In this document: in pieces, positions 6,413-13,859 of the stretch | Layout: each line of letters opens with the position of its first letter | Numbering within the stretch: position 1 is the stretch's first letter | Assembly: GCF_937920075.1 (NCBI RefSeq) | Contig: NZ_CALETI010000299.1 | Coordinates: 1 to 17,511, forward strand | Length of the DNA: 17,511 nt | Origin: an uncultured Agitococcus sp. | Lineage (GTDB): Bacteria; Pseudomonadota; Gammaproteobacteria; Pseudomonadales; Moraxellaceae | Direction: 5' to 3' | The notes under the pieces: generated by a model | Database searches by the model: none | What the model was told of the DNA's origin: nothing | What the model saw: the letters and a program-made list of their open reading frames with translations, nothing else | Position numbers and translations under genes: made by a program

Positions 6413-8194
6413 ATGAAAAGTCAGCTTCAAGCCTTATTAGATAAAGCGTTACAACAGTTACAGCAACAGCAAGTGATTCCAACTGATTGGGTGAATAAAA
6501 GCACTTTAGAACGTACTCGCGACAATAGTCATGGCGACTGGGCAAGTAACTTAGCAATGGTTGCTGCCAAAGCAGCAGGTTTAAAACCACGTGATCTGGC
6601 ACAAAAAATTGTTGATGCCTTACCAAACAATGCCGTTATTAGCAAAATTGACATTGCTGGGCCGGGTTTTATTAATTTTTATTTGCAAGCTCAAGCTGAA
6701 TTTGCGGTGTTAAATACCATTCTTGAGCAAAAAGAACAGTTTGGTTGTAGCCAATATGGCCAACAACAAAAAGTACAAGTTGAGTTTGTCTCAGCTAATC
6801 CAACCTCTTCCCTTCACGTTGGGCATGGTCGTGGTGCTGCTTATGGCATGACCGTTGCCAACCTTTTAGAAGCAATTGGCTATCAAGTTGAACGTGAATA
6901 TTATGTCAATGACGCTGGTCGTCAGATGGCAATTTTAGCCACTAGCACCTTCTTGCGTTATTTGCAGCTTAATGGCGCAGAATTTAAATTTCCATCAAAT
7001 GGTTACAAAGGCGATTATATTTTTGATATTGCCAAAACAGTCATTTCAGCACATGGCACACAATGGCAACAAGACATCAATGCTGTTTTTGCCGATGTAC
7101 CTGCTGATGAAGTTAAAAACGAGGCTGGCGAAGTCATTAGTGGTGACAAAGAGGCCCATATTGATGGTTTAATTGATAATAGCCGTCGTTTATTAGGTGC
7201 TGAAGGCTACAACGTATTTTTCCGTGCTGCCTTAGATAGTATTTTAGATGACATTAAAGACGATTTAGCAGGCTTTGGTGTCACTTACGACCAATGGTTC
7301 TCCGAAAAAACCTTAGCCGATGATGGCTCTATTGAGCGTGTAGTTAAACGCTTACAAGACAATGGCTTTATTTATGAAAAAGGCGGCGCGTTATGGTTTA
7401 AGTCTACCGACTTTGGTGATGAAAAAGACCGTGTTGTGGTCAGAGATAATGGTCAAGCCACCTACTTTGCTTCTGATATTGCCTATCACTTAAACAAATT
7501 TGAACGTGGCTTAGACAAAATCGTCAATATTTGGGGTGCAGATCACCACGGCTATATTACCCGTGTTAAAGCAGCAATTACGGCTTTAGGTTTAGATGCC
7601 AATAAATTAGACGTATTGTTAGTACAATTTGTCACTTTATGGCGCAGTGGTGAACAAGTACAAATGTCCTCACGTTCGGGACAATTTATTACTTTACGCG
7701 AATTACGTGAAGAAGTGGGTAATGATGCAGCTCGCTTTTATTACATTACTCGCAAAAGCGAACAACACATTGATTTTGATTTAGATTTGGCTAAATCACA
7801 AAGTAAAGATAACCCTGTTTATTATATTCAATATGCTCATGCGCGTATTTGCCGTGTGTTTGAAAAACTGCAAGAAAAAGGCTTGAGCTTTACGATTGCC
7901 GAAGGTCAACAAGCTTTATCTGCGCTTAATATTGAAGTTGAACGTGACTTAGTCAAAAAGCTTGCTGCTTATCCAGAAGTATTGCAACAAGCTGCTTTAG
8001 CTTATGAGCCACATCAGTTATCTAACTATTTAAAAGACTTAGCTAGTCAATTTCATGGTTGGTATAACGAACATATTGTTCTACACGATGATGTCCAAAT
8101 TCGTCATGCACGGTTATTATTGAGTACCGCCATTAAACAAGTTTTAGCTAACGGCTTAAACTTATTAGGTGTTCAAGCGCCTGAGTCCATGTAA
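6413..8194 (+). CDS. argS: Arginyl-tRNA synthetase
   Basis: 593 residues, class Ia. It charges tRNA-Arg with arginine using ATP, in the cytoplasm. The N-terminal Add1 domain (about 1-90) is followed by the Rossmann fold with ANPTSSLHVGHGRG (HIGH-type motif HVGH at 135-138). The KMSKS loop appears as MSSRSG (418-423), the usual degenerate form in this enzyme. The DALR anticodon domain (about 475-593) ends in the normal LLGVQAPESM. An insertion at about 225-255 (ADEVKNEAGE then VISGDKEAHI) is seen in pseudomonad and Acinetobacter enzymes too. The ATG at 6413 is used. An in-frame TTG three codons upstream lies in the weak TTGAG ribosome site. The SPOR gene follows after a hairpin. Confidence 0.97.
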   Translation: MKSQLQALLDKALQQLQQQQVIPTDWVNKSTLERTRDNSHGDWASNLAMVAAKAAGLKPRDLAQKIVDALPNNAVISKIDIAGPGFINFYLQAQAEFAVLNTILEQKEQFGCSQYGQQQKVQVEFVSANPTSSLHVGHGRGAAYGMTVANLLEAIGYQVEREYYVNDAGRQMAILATSTFLRYLQLNGAEFKFPSNGYKGDYIFDIAKTVISAHGTQWQQDINAVFADVPADEVKNEAGEVISGDKEAHIDGLIDNSRRLLGAEGYNVFFRAALDSILDDIKDDLAGFGVTYDQWFSEKTLADDGSIERVVKRLQDNGFIYEKGGALWFKSTDFGDEKDRVVVRDNGQATYFASDIAYHLNKFERGLDKIVNIWGADHHGYITRVKAAITALGLDANKLDVLLVQFVTLWRSGEQVQMSSRSGQFITLRELREEVGNDAARFYYITRKSEQHIDFDLDLAKSQSKDNPVYYIQYAHARICRVFEKLQEKGLSFTIAEGQQALSALNIEVERDLVKKLAAYPEVLQQAALAYEPHQLSNYLKDLASQFHGWYNEHIVLHDDVQIRHARLLLSTAIKQVLANGLNLLGVQAPESM

Positions 8195-8208
8195 TTTTAG
8201 ATAAAACG

Positions 8209-8234
8209 CTCCTCAGCTCTTCAAGAGCGAGGAG
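8209..8234 (+). promoter_or_regulatory. Hairpin between argS and the SPOR gene that covers the ribosome-binding site
   Basis: CTCCTC (8209-8214) pairs with GAGGAG (8229-8234), and GCTCTT (8216-8221) pairs with AAGAGC (8223-8228), with a single bulged A and a very small loop. ATTTT follows, so it may be the argS terminator. The 3' arm GAGGAG is also the only strong Shine-Dalgarno before the SPOR gene, so the same hairpin would hold that site closed. It could be an attenuator that both limits read-through and controls translation. Confidence 0.6.
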
Positions 8235-8237
8235 ATT

Positions 8238-9056
8238 TTGAGAGTAACAACTGTGTTTAAGTACGGAAAAAAGAGACCCCAAGGTGCAACTCGTGCCGCA
8301 CCAAAAACAACCACGCCTAGCGGTAACTCTACCCCACAAGGTGGACTACCGAGCTGGTTGTTAGTTGGTTTTGGTGTCTCTGTGGGTGCGGTTATTGCGT
8401 CTGGTTTATTTATGTGGCAGCCTTGGCGTCCTGTGCAACCCAAAACAGAACCGACTGCAACTGTACAAACTACGCCTGAGACATCAACTACCGATAAAAC
8501 GAGTGATCCTAAATTTGACTTTTATGATTTACTACCTAGTCAGGAAGTGACAACAACTCAAGCTCCACCGACTGAAACAACAACATCTACCACTCCAGCA
8601 AAAGTTGATGCCCCTAAAGTAGAAGCTAAAACGGATAAACCCAAAGAAACAGATTTAGCCTCAGAAAAAGCACAGGCTGAAAAAGTAAAAAAAGAAAAAG
8701 AAGCCGAAAAAGCTAAAGAAAAAGCACAGGCTGAAAAAGCTAAAGCGTTAGCAAAACAAAAAGCTGAAGCCGAAAAAGCAAAAAAAGAAAAGGAAACTGA
8801 AAAAGCTAAAGATACAGCACGTTATACCCTACAAGCAGGTTCATTTAAGAATAAAGCCGATGCAGATCGCCGTCGAGCAACCGCTGCTCTTTCAGGTTTA
8901 CCTGTGAAAGTCCAAAAAGTTACCGTTAAAGAAGGTGAAGAATGGTATCGTGTAGTGGTTGGCCCATTTACAGGTAAAGAAAATGCCAAAGACGCTCGTC
9001 AAACTTTACAAGGTGAAGGCATTGATAGCTTGATGATAAAACAAGATAAAAAATAA
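8238..9056 (+). CDS. FtsN-like SPOR-domain inner-membrane protein
   Basis: 272 residues from a TTG at 8238. A GTG at 8253 (MFKYGKKRPQ) is an equally good or better start, because GAGGAG is only three bases from the TTG and a GAGAG lies eight bases before the GTG. A short basic cytoplasmic tail is followed by one membrane helix (about 38-60) and a linker with the FDFYDLLPSQEV signature (93-104) common to FtsN/DedD-like SPOR proteins. A long Lys/Glu/Ala segment (about 131-192) then leads to a C-terminal SPOR domain (about 194-270: YTLQAGSFKNKADADR to WYRVVVGPF). SPOR domains bind denuded peptidoglycan at the division septum. The protein is therefore expected to act in cell division or septal wall turnover. 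Its position after argS is seen in related gammaproteobacteria, from memory. Confidence 0.88.
   Translation: MRVTTVFKYGKKRPQGATRAAPKTTTPSGNSTPQGGLPSWLLVGFGVSVGAVIASGLFMWQPWRPVQPKTEPTATVQTTPETSTTDKTSDPKFDFYDLLPSQEVTTTQAPPTETTTSTTPAKVDAPKVEAKTDKPKETDLASEKAQAEKVKKEKEAEKAKEKAQAEKAKALAKQKAEAEKAKKEKETEKAKDTARYTLQAGSFKNKADADRRRATAALSGLPVKVQKVTVKEGEEWYRVVVGPFTGKENAKDARQTLQGEGIDSLMIKQDKK
8664..8739 (+). repeat. Internal tandem-like repeat in the SPOR linker
   Basis: A 22-base unit (gaaaaagcacaggctg then aaaaag) occurs identically at 8664-8685 and 8718-8739, a period of 54 bases or 18 codons. It encodes EKAQAEKVKKEKEAEKAK and then EKAQAEKAKALAKQKAEA. More diverged copies of the AEKAKKEKE theme follow to 8810. 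The exact nucleotide identity suggests a recent duplication that may vary in length between strains. Confidence 0.75.
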
Positions 9057-9124
9057 CTTTTGGCATTGCCACTGATTTTTAGTATTCTCAAAAAAAGTTT
9101 TATAAAATTTATTTGAGTATCACG

Positions 9125-9781
9125 ATGGATTGGTTGTTTGCTGACGGTGTTGCCCCGTTTAGCCTTGCCTTAATGCTAATGTTTGGCTTAGGCATTATCG
9201 AAATTATTAGCTTAATCTTAGGTTTTAGTTTTTCTACACATCATGGTTTGCCTGACCTACATCATCCCGATGTTCATGTTGATTTAGATGTCAGTCATAG
9301 TGTCTTAGGCTGGTTACAAATTGGCCGCGCTCCCCTACTTATCTTGTTGATTTTATTCCTCTTGGGCTTTGGCCTGAGTGGTGTTATTTTGCAACATTTT
9401 GCCGCTCAATTTTTGGGTGGCTTTAGTCATGCAGGGGTAATTGCTGTACCAAGCACTCTCATTGGACTCTATCACATGAATATTGGTGGACGTTTAGTGC
9501 ATAAATATCTGCCTAAAGACGAAACGCAATCCATTTCTAAAAATAGCTTTATTGGTCAAACAGTGACCATTACCACAGGTCATGCTCAATTGGGGCAGCC
9601 TGCCGAAGCTAAATTTCAAGATCAATTTGGGCAAATGCATTATGTCATGGTTGAACCTGACGAGGCCGACTACAGCTTTAACGAAGGCTCAACCGCGTTA
9701 ATTATTCGCCAAGATGGCGAAATTTATCGCGTTGTCCCCAATATTGATTATTTACTTGCTAAAACACGGAGCCAACAATAA
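9125..9781 (+). CDS. yqiJ: YqiJ-like membrane protein with NfeD-type OB fold, flotillin partner
   Basis: 218 residues from the ATG at 9125. The TTG at 9113 lies in a TTGAG ribosome site and is not favoured. Three membrane helices are at about 9-34, 68-90 and 100-118. A C-terminal OB-fold domain spans about 138-212, with SFIGQTVTITTGHAQLG and AKFQDQFGQMHYVMVEPDE. The NIGRxP-like segment (QIGRAPLL) and DQFGQ-HY motifs match E. coli YqiJ (209 residues). NfeD/YqiJ proteins sit beside flotillins and help them assemble in membrane microdomains. Between helices 1 and 2 is a His/Asp-rich loop (residues 39-58, six His and four Asp). The stop is immediately followed by the ATG of the flotillin gene. 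Confidence 0.88.
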   Translation: MDWLFADGVAPFSLALMLMFGLGIIEIISLILGFSFSTHHGLPDLHHPDVHVDLDVSHSVLGWLQIGRAPLLILLILFLLGFGLSGVILQHFAAQFLGGFSHAGVIAVPSTLIGLYHMNIGGRLVHKYLPKDETQSISKNSFIGQTVTITTGHAQLGQPAEAKFQDQFGQMHYVMVEPDEADYSFNEGSTALIIRQDGEIYRVVPNIDYLLAKTRSQQ

Positions 9782-11467
9782 ATGAATCTGGGAAATTTAA
9801 TTAGTTATTTAATTATCTGTGGCGTTATTTTATTTGCGCTGATTATTATCGGGGTGATTATTGCTCGCCTCTATAAACGCTCCACCAAAGAACAAAGTTT
9901 TGTACGTACAGGTTTTGGTGGCCAAGCCGTGATTATGAATGGTGGCGCCTTAGTTTTACCCGTATTACATGAGCTGATTTGGGTCAACATGAATACATTA
10001 CGTTTAGAAGTTAAACGTGAAAAACAAGAGTCGTTAATTACCAAAGACAAAATGCGCGTTGATGTGGGTGTTGAATTTTATGTGCGTGTTAACCCTACCG
10101 AAGAAGCCATTGCCGCAGCCGCTCAAACCTTGGGCGCAAGAACACTCAATGCCAATGAGTTGCGCACATTAATTGAAGGTAAATTTGTCGCTGCCTTACG
10201 TGCGTGTGCGGCACAAATGGATATGGCCGAAATGCACGAACATCGTTCTCGTTTTGTGCAAAGCGTGCAATCCATTGTGGTTGAAGACTTAGCTAAAAAC
10301 GGTTTGGAACTAGAAAGCTCTTCCCTCACCCACTTTAACCAAACCAAAGTAGAATACTTTGACCCACAAAATGCTTTTGATGCCGAAGGTTTAACCCGTT
10401 TAACCGAACAAACCGAAAATCGTCGTAAAGAGCGTAATAACATTGAACAAGAAACGGCTGTGTCTATTGCGACTAAAAATCTAGAAGCCAATCGTCAACA
10501 GCTTGAAATTGAACAGCAAAACGAATTTGCTAAACTTGCCCAAGAACGGGAAATTGAAACCCGTAAAGCCCAACAAGCGGCTGAAATTGCGGCTCAACAA
10601 GCCGACAGACAACGTGAATCACAACAAGCGCAAATTGCTGCTAAACAACAAACAGATACTTCGCGTATTGCCGCAGAGCGAACCATTAAAGAGCAAGAAG
10701 TTGAAGCCGAACGCAAAGTAACCATTGCCAAAATCGAAAAAGATAAAGCCATTCAAATTGCTCAACAAGCGACCAACATTGAGATTGCAGGCAAAAGCCG
10801 AGATGAATCAGTAGCCAAAGCCGAAGCCGATCAAGCACGTGCAGAAGCGGTTAAAGCCGAAGAAGGTGTTGTCACTTCACGTCAAATTGCAGTGGCTGAA
10901 CGGGAAAAATCTATTCAATTGGTCGAAGCACGCAAAAAAGCCGAACAAGATGCGATTGGTATTACTGTGGCAGCTGAAGCTGACCGTGATGCGGCTAAAG
11001 CAAAAGCGGAATCCTTACAAACGCAAGCCACTGCGGAAGCCGAAGCAGATCGGATTCGTGCCGAAGGTATTCGCGCGAAATATGCTGCTGAAGCGGATGG
11101 TAAACGCATGATTAACGAAGCTGACAATACTTTGTCACCTGAGTTAATTGCGATGCAAGTTAAAATGTTGTTAATTAAAGAGCTACCCAAAATTATTGAG
11201 CAATCGGTTAAGCCTTTGGAGCAAATTGATGGCATTAAGATTATTCAAATTGAAGGCATTAATGGCGCAAATGGTGGTTCAACAGTCAATGGTGAAAGTA
11301 CACCCGTTACTAATGGCAATTTAAGTGAACAAGTGGTTGCTAGTGCCTTACGTTATCGTGCTCAAGCACCGTTAATTGACCAGTTAATGCAAGAAGTTGG
11401 CTTGTCGGGAGGTAGTCCTCAAGGATTGGTTAATAGTTTGTTGAAGAACGAAGATAAAACCAATTAA
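9782..11467 (+). CDS. yqiK: Flotillin-family protein (YqiK-like)
   Basis: 561 residues. One N-terminal membrane anchor (about 7-30) is followed by the SPFH/band-7 domain (about 40-205: GGQAVIMNGGALVLPVLHE, VGVEFYVRVNP, ELRTLIEGKF). A very long Glu/Ala/Gln/Arg coiled coil (about 205-445) and a C-terminal assembly region (ELIAMQVKMLLIKELPKIIEQSVKPLEQIDGIKII) come next. A low-complexity Gly/Asn/Thr stretch follows and a short helical tail closes the protein. Flotillins oligomerise at the inner membrane and organise microdomains. YqiK has been linked to motility and envelope stress in E. coli. The ATG directly abuts the yqiJ stop (TAAATG), with GGAG ten bases upstream inside yqiJ, which implies translational coupling. 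It ends before a hairpin at 11483. Confidence 0.94.
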   Translation: MNLGNLISYLIICGVILFALIIIGVIIARLYKRSTKEQSFVRTGFGGQAVIMNGGALVLPVLHELIWVNMNTLRLEVKREKQESLITKDKMRVDVGVEFYVRVNPTEEAIAAAAQTLGARTLNANELRTLIEGKFVAALRACAAQMDMAEMHEHRSRFVQSVQSIVVEDLAKNGLELESSSLTHFNQTKVEYFDPQNAFDAEGLTRLTEQTENRRKERNNIEQETAVSIATKNLEANRQQLEIEQQNEFAKLAQEREIETRKAQQAAEIAAQQADRQRESQQAQIAAKQQTDTSRIAAERTIKEQEVEAERKVTIAKIEKDKAIQIAQQATNIEIAGKSRDESVAKAEADQARAEAVKAEEGVVTSRQIAVAEREKSIQLVEARKKAEQDAIGITVAAEADRDAAKAKAESLQTQATAEAEADRIRAEGIRAKYAAEADGKRMINEADNTLSPELIAMQVKMLLIKELPKIIEQSVKPLEQIDGIKIIQIEGINGANGGSTVNGESTPVTNGNLSEQVVASALRYRAQAPLIDQLMQEVGLSGGSPQGLVNSLLKNEDKTN

Positions 11468-11482
11468 TTGACTCTATGAAAG

Positions 11483-11516
11483 ATTGCTCAAGGTCTGCGC
11501 TAAAGCCTTGAGCAAT
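11483..11516. terminator. Hairpin between convergent yqiK and esterase genes
   Basis: ATTGCTCAAGG (11483-11493) pairs perfectly with CCTTGAGCAAT (11506-11516) across a 12-base loop. There is no T-run on either side. It lies between two converging stop codons and probably marks 3' ends for both genes, perhaps with Rho or as an RNA-stabilising structure. Confidence 0.6.
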
Positions 11517-11522
11517 AACTCA

Positions 11523-12461
11523 TCATGCAATCCTTTCTCTAACAAACTTCACTACCGCCGCCATTGCCTCATTAGTTGAATCACACAAATGTGGCAAGCT
11601 TAAAAAGCCATGAATATCCGGATAATGTTCATGTTGCGTATGATTACCTGCGGCTTTAAGTTTTTGCACATAGGCAAAACCATCTTCACGTAAAATATCA
11701 AACTCACCCGTAATCATTAAACAGGGTGGCAAATTGGCAAAATCCGTACTAAATAACGGTGAAACTTGTTCATCATATTTATCAGCATCTTGGCGAATAT
11801 AACAATCGACAAAAAACTGCATCATCTTTTTGCTTAATACAGGTGCATCAGGATATTGTTTAACACTTTCACTGGTTAACGTGGTATCCAATACAGGATA
11901 AACCAACACTTGACCGCATAGTTGTTGACGGTATTTACGGGCTAATACGGCTGACAGGTTACCACCTGCACTATCACCCATGACCAACATTTTTTGACTA
12001 TTCGCGTGTAAGTTAGCAGCGTGAGCGATGACCCAATTTAACACCGCCTCACATTGTAAGATTGGTACAGGAAACTTTACCCACGGAGCTAATGCATAAT
12101 CGACCGAAATTACCAAACAATCGGTTTGCTTAGCGATACGACGGCATAGGGCATCATGGGTTTCTAAATTACCAATCACCCAGCCACCTGCATGAAAAAA
12201 TAAAATCACTGGCAAGTCCGTGGCTAGGCTTGGATAATAACAACGTACTGTCACATCGCCCACTGCACAAGGGACTTGATGTTGTACCACACGTGCCATT
12301 GTTTCACTCTTGCCAAATAACATACGTCCCAACACAGGATGTACGCCTGAGCGTTGAAAGGCTTTTAAAAAGGCATCAGGTGCATAAGCTAAATATTCTG
12401 ACGGTGCGGCAATCGCAGCTAATAAACGAGTTTTTAGAGGTAAAGCTTGGTATTTAGACAT
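11523..12461 (-). CDS. Alpha/beta hydrolase, hormone-sensitive-lipase (family IV) esterase
   Basis: 312 residues. The oxyanion-hole motif is HAGGW (90-94), where HGGGW is usual. The nucleophile elbow is GDSAGG (Ser164), and the catalytic Asp255 (EFDILREDG) and His284 (DIHGF) complete the triad. The DYALAPWVKFP segment corresponds to the family's DYRLAPExxFP, with the conserved Glu replaced by Trp. It should hydrolyse short- to medium-chain esters in the cytoplasm. No signal peptide is present. AAGG seven bases before the ATG gives a clear start. It is the last gene of a leftward group, but a palindromic repeat separates it from the carbonic anhydrase gene, so co-transcription is doubtful. The natural substrate is unknown. 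Confidence 0.9.
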   Translation of the reverse strand: MSKYQALPLKTRLLAAIAAPSEYLAYAPDAFLKAFQRSGVHPVLGRMLFGKSETMARVVQHQVPCAVGDVTVRCYYPSLATDLPVILFFHAGGWVIGNLETHDALCRRIAKQTDCLVISVDYALAPWVKFPVPILQCEAVLNWVIAHAANLHANSQKMLVMGDSAGGNLSAVLARKYRQQLCGQVLVYPVLDTTLTSESVKQYPDAPVLSKKMMQFFVDCYIRQDADKYDEQVSPLFSTDFANLPPCLMITGEFDILREDGFAYVQKLKAAGNHTQHEHYPDIHGFLSLPHLCDSTNEAMAAVVKFVRERIA

Positions 12462-12491
12462 AAAAAACCTTGAATTTTAAGAACTATATAG

Positions 12492-12562
12492 CCCTCACCC
12501 CCACCCTCTCCCACAGGGCGAGGGAGTTCTCTCTCCCTTTGGGAGAGAGTTAGAGTGAGGGG
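12492..12562. repeat. GC-rich palindromic intergenic repeat (REP/MITE-like)
   Basis: CCCTCAC (12492-12498) at one end pairs with GTGAGGG (12555-12561) at the other. Inside are CTCTCTCCC (12529-12537) with GGGAGAGAG (12541-12549), and an imperfect CCCTCTCCC/GGGCGAGGG hairpin at about 12504-12524. The base content contrasts sharply with the surrounding AT-rich DNA. Short repeats built from CCCTCTCCC/GGGAGAGGG are widespread in bacterial genomes as dispersed elements. It fills the gap between the esterase and the carbonic-anhydrase-like gene and may also stop transcription. Confidence 0.8.
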
Positions 12563-12576
12563 AAAATACCATATAC

Positions 12577-13104
12577 TTAATTTGCAGAATGCGGTTTGAG
12601 TTGAGTTTGGTAACGCTTAAAGTTTTCAACGTAGTGCAAAGCACTCATTTGCAACATCATCGCTTGGCCTTCAGAAATGGTTTTCACCACTTTTGCAGGC
12701 GACCCCACCACTAAAGAATTATCAGGAATTTCTTGGCGCTCAGTGACTAAAGCATTTGCGCCAATAATACAGTTTTTACCAATTTTGGCATGATTTAGCA
12801 CCACAGCATTAATGCCAATCAAGGTGTTATCACCAATCGTGCAACCATGTAACATGGCTTTATGGCCAACCGTGACATTTTTACCAATGGTTAATGGTAC
12901 ACCACTATCGGTATGCAACACTGAACCATCTTGAATATTGCTATTTTCGCCAATGCTAATCGTGTCATTGTCGGCACGAATCACCACATTAAACCAAACG
13001 CTCACATTATTTTCTAAAACAACCGAGCCAATGACAGTGGCATTATCCGCAATCCAATAGTCGCCATGGGTTTGTAATTGGCGATCACCTAAACTGTAAA
13101 TCAT
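12577..13104 (-). CDS. yrdA: Gamma-carbonic-anhydrase-like left-handed beta-helix protein (YrdA family)
   Basis: 175 residues made of hexapeptide repeats (such as IADNATVIGSVVLENNVSVW and LTIGKNVTVGHK), forming a trimeric left-handed helix. The three zinc ligands of the gamma class are in place: His64 (DGSVLHTD), His81 (VGHK) and His86 (MLHGC). Arg43 and Asp45 (VIRADND) also match. A C-terminal helix (SEGQAMMLQMSALHYVENFKRYQ) packs on the trimer. YrdA-type proteins bind zinc, but many show little CO2 hydration activity, so the enzymatic role is uncertain. It lies downstream of the CoA-type Nudix gene on the same strand, 70 bases apart. Confidence 0.92.
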   Translation of the reverse strand: MIYSLGDRQLQTHGDYWIADNATVIGSVVLENNVSVWFNVVIRADNDTISIGENSNIQDGSVLHTDSGVPLTIGKNVTVGHKAMLHGCTIGDNTLIGINAVVLNHAKIGKNCIIGANALVTERQEIPDNSLVVGSPAKVVKTISEGQAMMLQMSALHYVENFKRYQTQLKPHSAN

Positions 13105-13174
13105 GATTTTTCTCGTGGCTAAACCATCAAATTAAAGAAGCTTGTTGATGTTGTATATGGGCGATTTGGCCAAG

Positions 13175-13753
13175 TTAGTCGCGCTTTAAAGGATTGGGCC
13201 AACGCCAATCAATATCGGCATCATAAACTTGGCGCATAAACTCAACGATCATAAATCCTGTTAAGCCCCAAATCACATAACCTTGATAGTTAAAACTCGG
13301 CACAGGAATGCTGAGTCCCATATATTTGATTTTGTGTTGATAATTGGGTTTTTGTTGTAAAAACACATCTAAAGGAACGGTAAAGATACTGTCAATTTCA
13401 TCAGGACTTGGGGTTAGCTGTGGAATATCCTCTAGTAAACCAATAATTGGTTTTACTTTGATGCCAACACGTGAGGTAAAAATCCCCAACTCACCGACAA
13501 CTTCTACATCTTGTGGATTTAAGTCAATTTCTTCTTGTGCTTCACGTAATGCAGTATAAATTAAAGAACTATCGGTCTTATCGCGTTTTCCACCTGGAAA
13601 AGCGACCTCCCCTGCATGACTTTTTAAATGGGCAGCACGTTGCGTTAAAATGAGTCGTGGAATGTCTTCACGAGTCATTGCCATTAATACCGCTGCATCA
13701 GCTTTGTGCTGTGCGCTATCGTTGGGTAAGCGTTGTAATAGTTGTTGCAACAT
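13175..13753 (-). CDS. nudL: CoA-type Nudix hydrolase (NudL-like)
   Basis: 192 residues. The motif specific to coenzyme-A pyrophosphatases, LTQRAAHLKSHAGEVAFPGG (36-55), runs into a Nudix box with REAQEEIDL (70-78; Arg70, Glu71, Glu74 and Glu75 bind metal). The first Glu of the general box is replaced by Asp, as usual in this subfamily. It is expected to split CoA or oxidised CoA to phosphopantetheine and 3',5'-ADP. A C-terminal hydrophobic stretch (YVIWGLTGFMIVEFM) is normal for the group. The start at 13753 has only a weak ribosome site. It is divergent from a second Nudix gene. Confidence 0.88.
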   Translation of the reverse strand: MLQQLLQRLPNDSAQHKADAAVLMAMTREDIPRLILTQRAAHLKSHAGEVAFPGGKRDKTDSSLIYTALREAQEEIDLNPQDVEVVGELGIFTSRVGIKVKPIIGLLEDIPQLTPSPDEIDSIFTVPLDVFLQQKPNYQHKIKYMGLSIPVPSFNYQGYVIWGLTGFMIVEFMRQVYDADIDWRWPNPLKRD

Positions 13754-13859
13754 GGGACTTTAGTTCTAATTTGATGCTTGTAACAATAGTACGGCTTTTG
13801 TGAGTAGGCAGACAAGTTTTTTCTCGTTAGAGTATGCACCATTCAATAAATTCGTGGAT

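Noticed and set aside
6369..6626. Leftward frame opposite the start of argS
   Set aside because: It is antisense to a certain gene, has no ribosome site and shows no recognisable domain.
8641..8810. Repeats in the SPOR gene as a CRISPR-like array
   Set aside because: The units are in-frame codons for a Lys/Glu/Ala linker, with no spacers of independent sequence and no cas genes.
10123..10491. Leftward 122-residue frame inside the flotillin gene
   Set aside because: It is a shadow frame produced by the codon pattern of the Ala/Glu-rich coding sequence. Its Ser/Cys/Arg-rich translation is typical of antisense reading.
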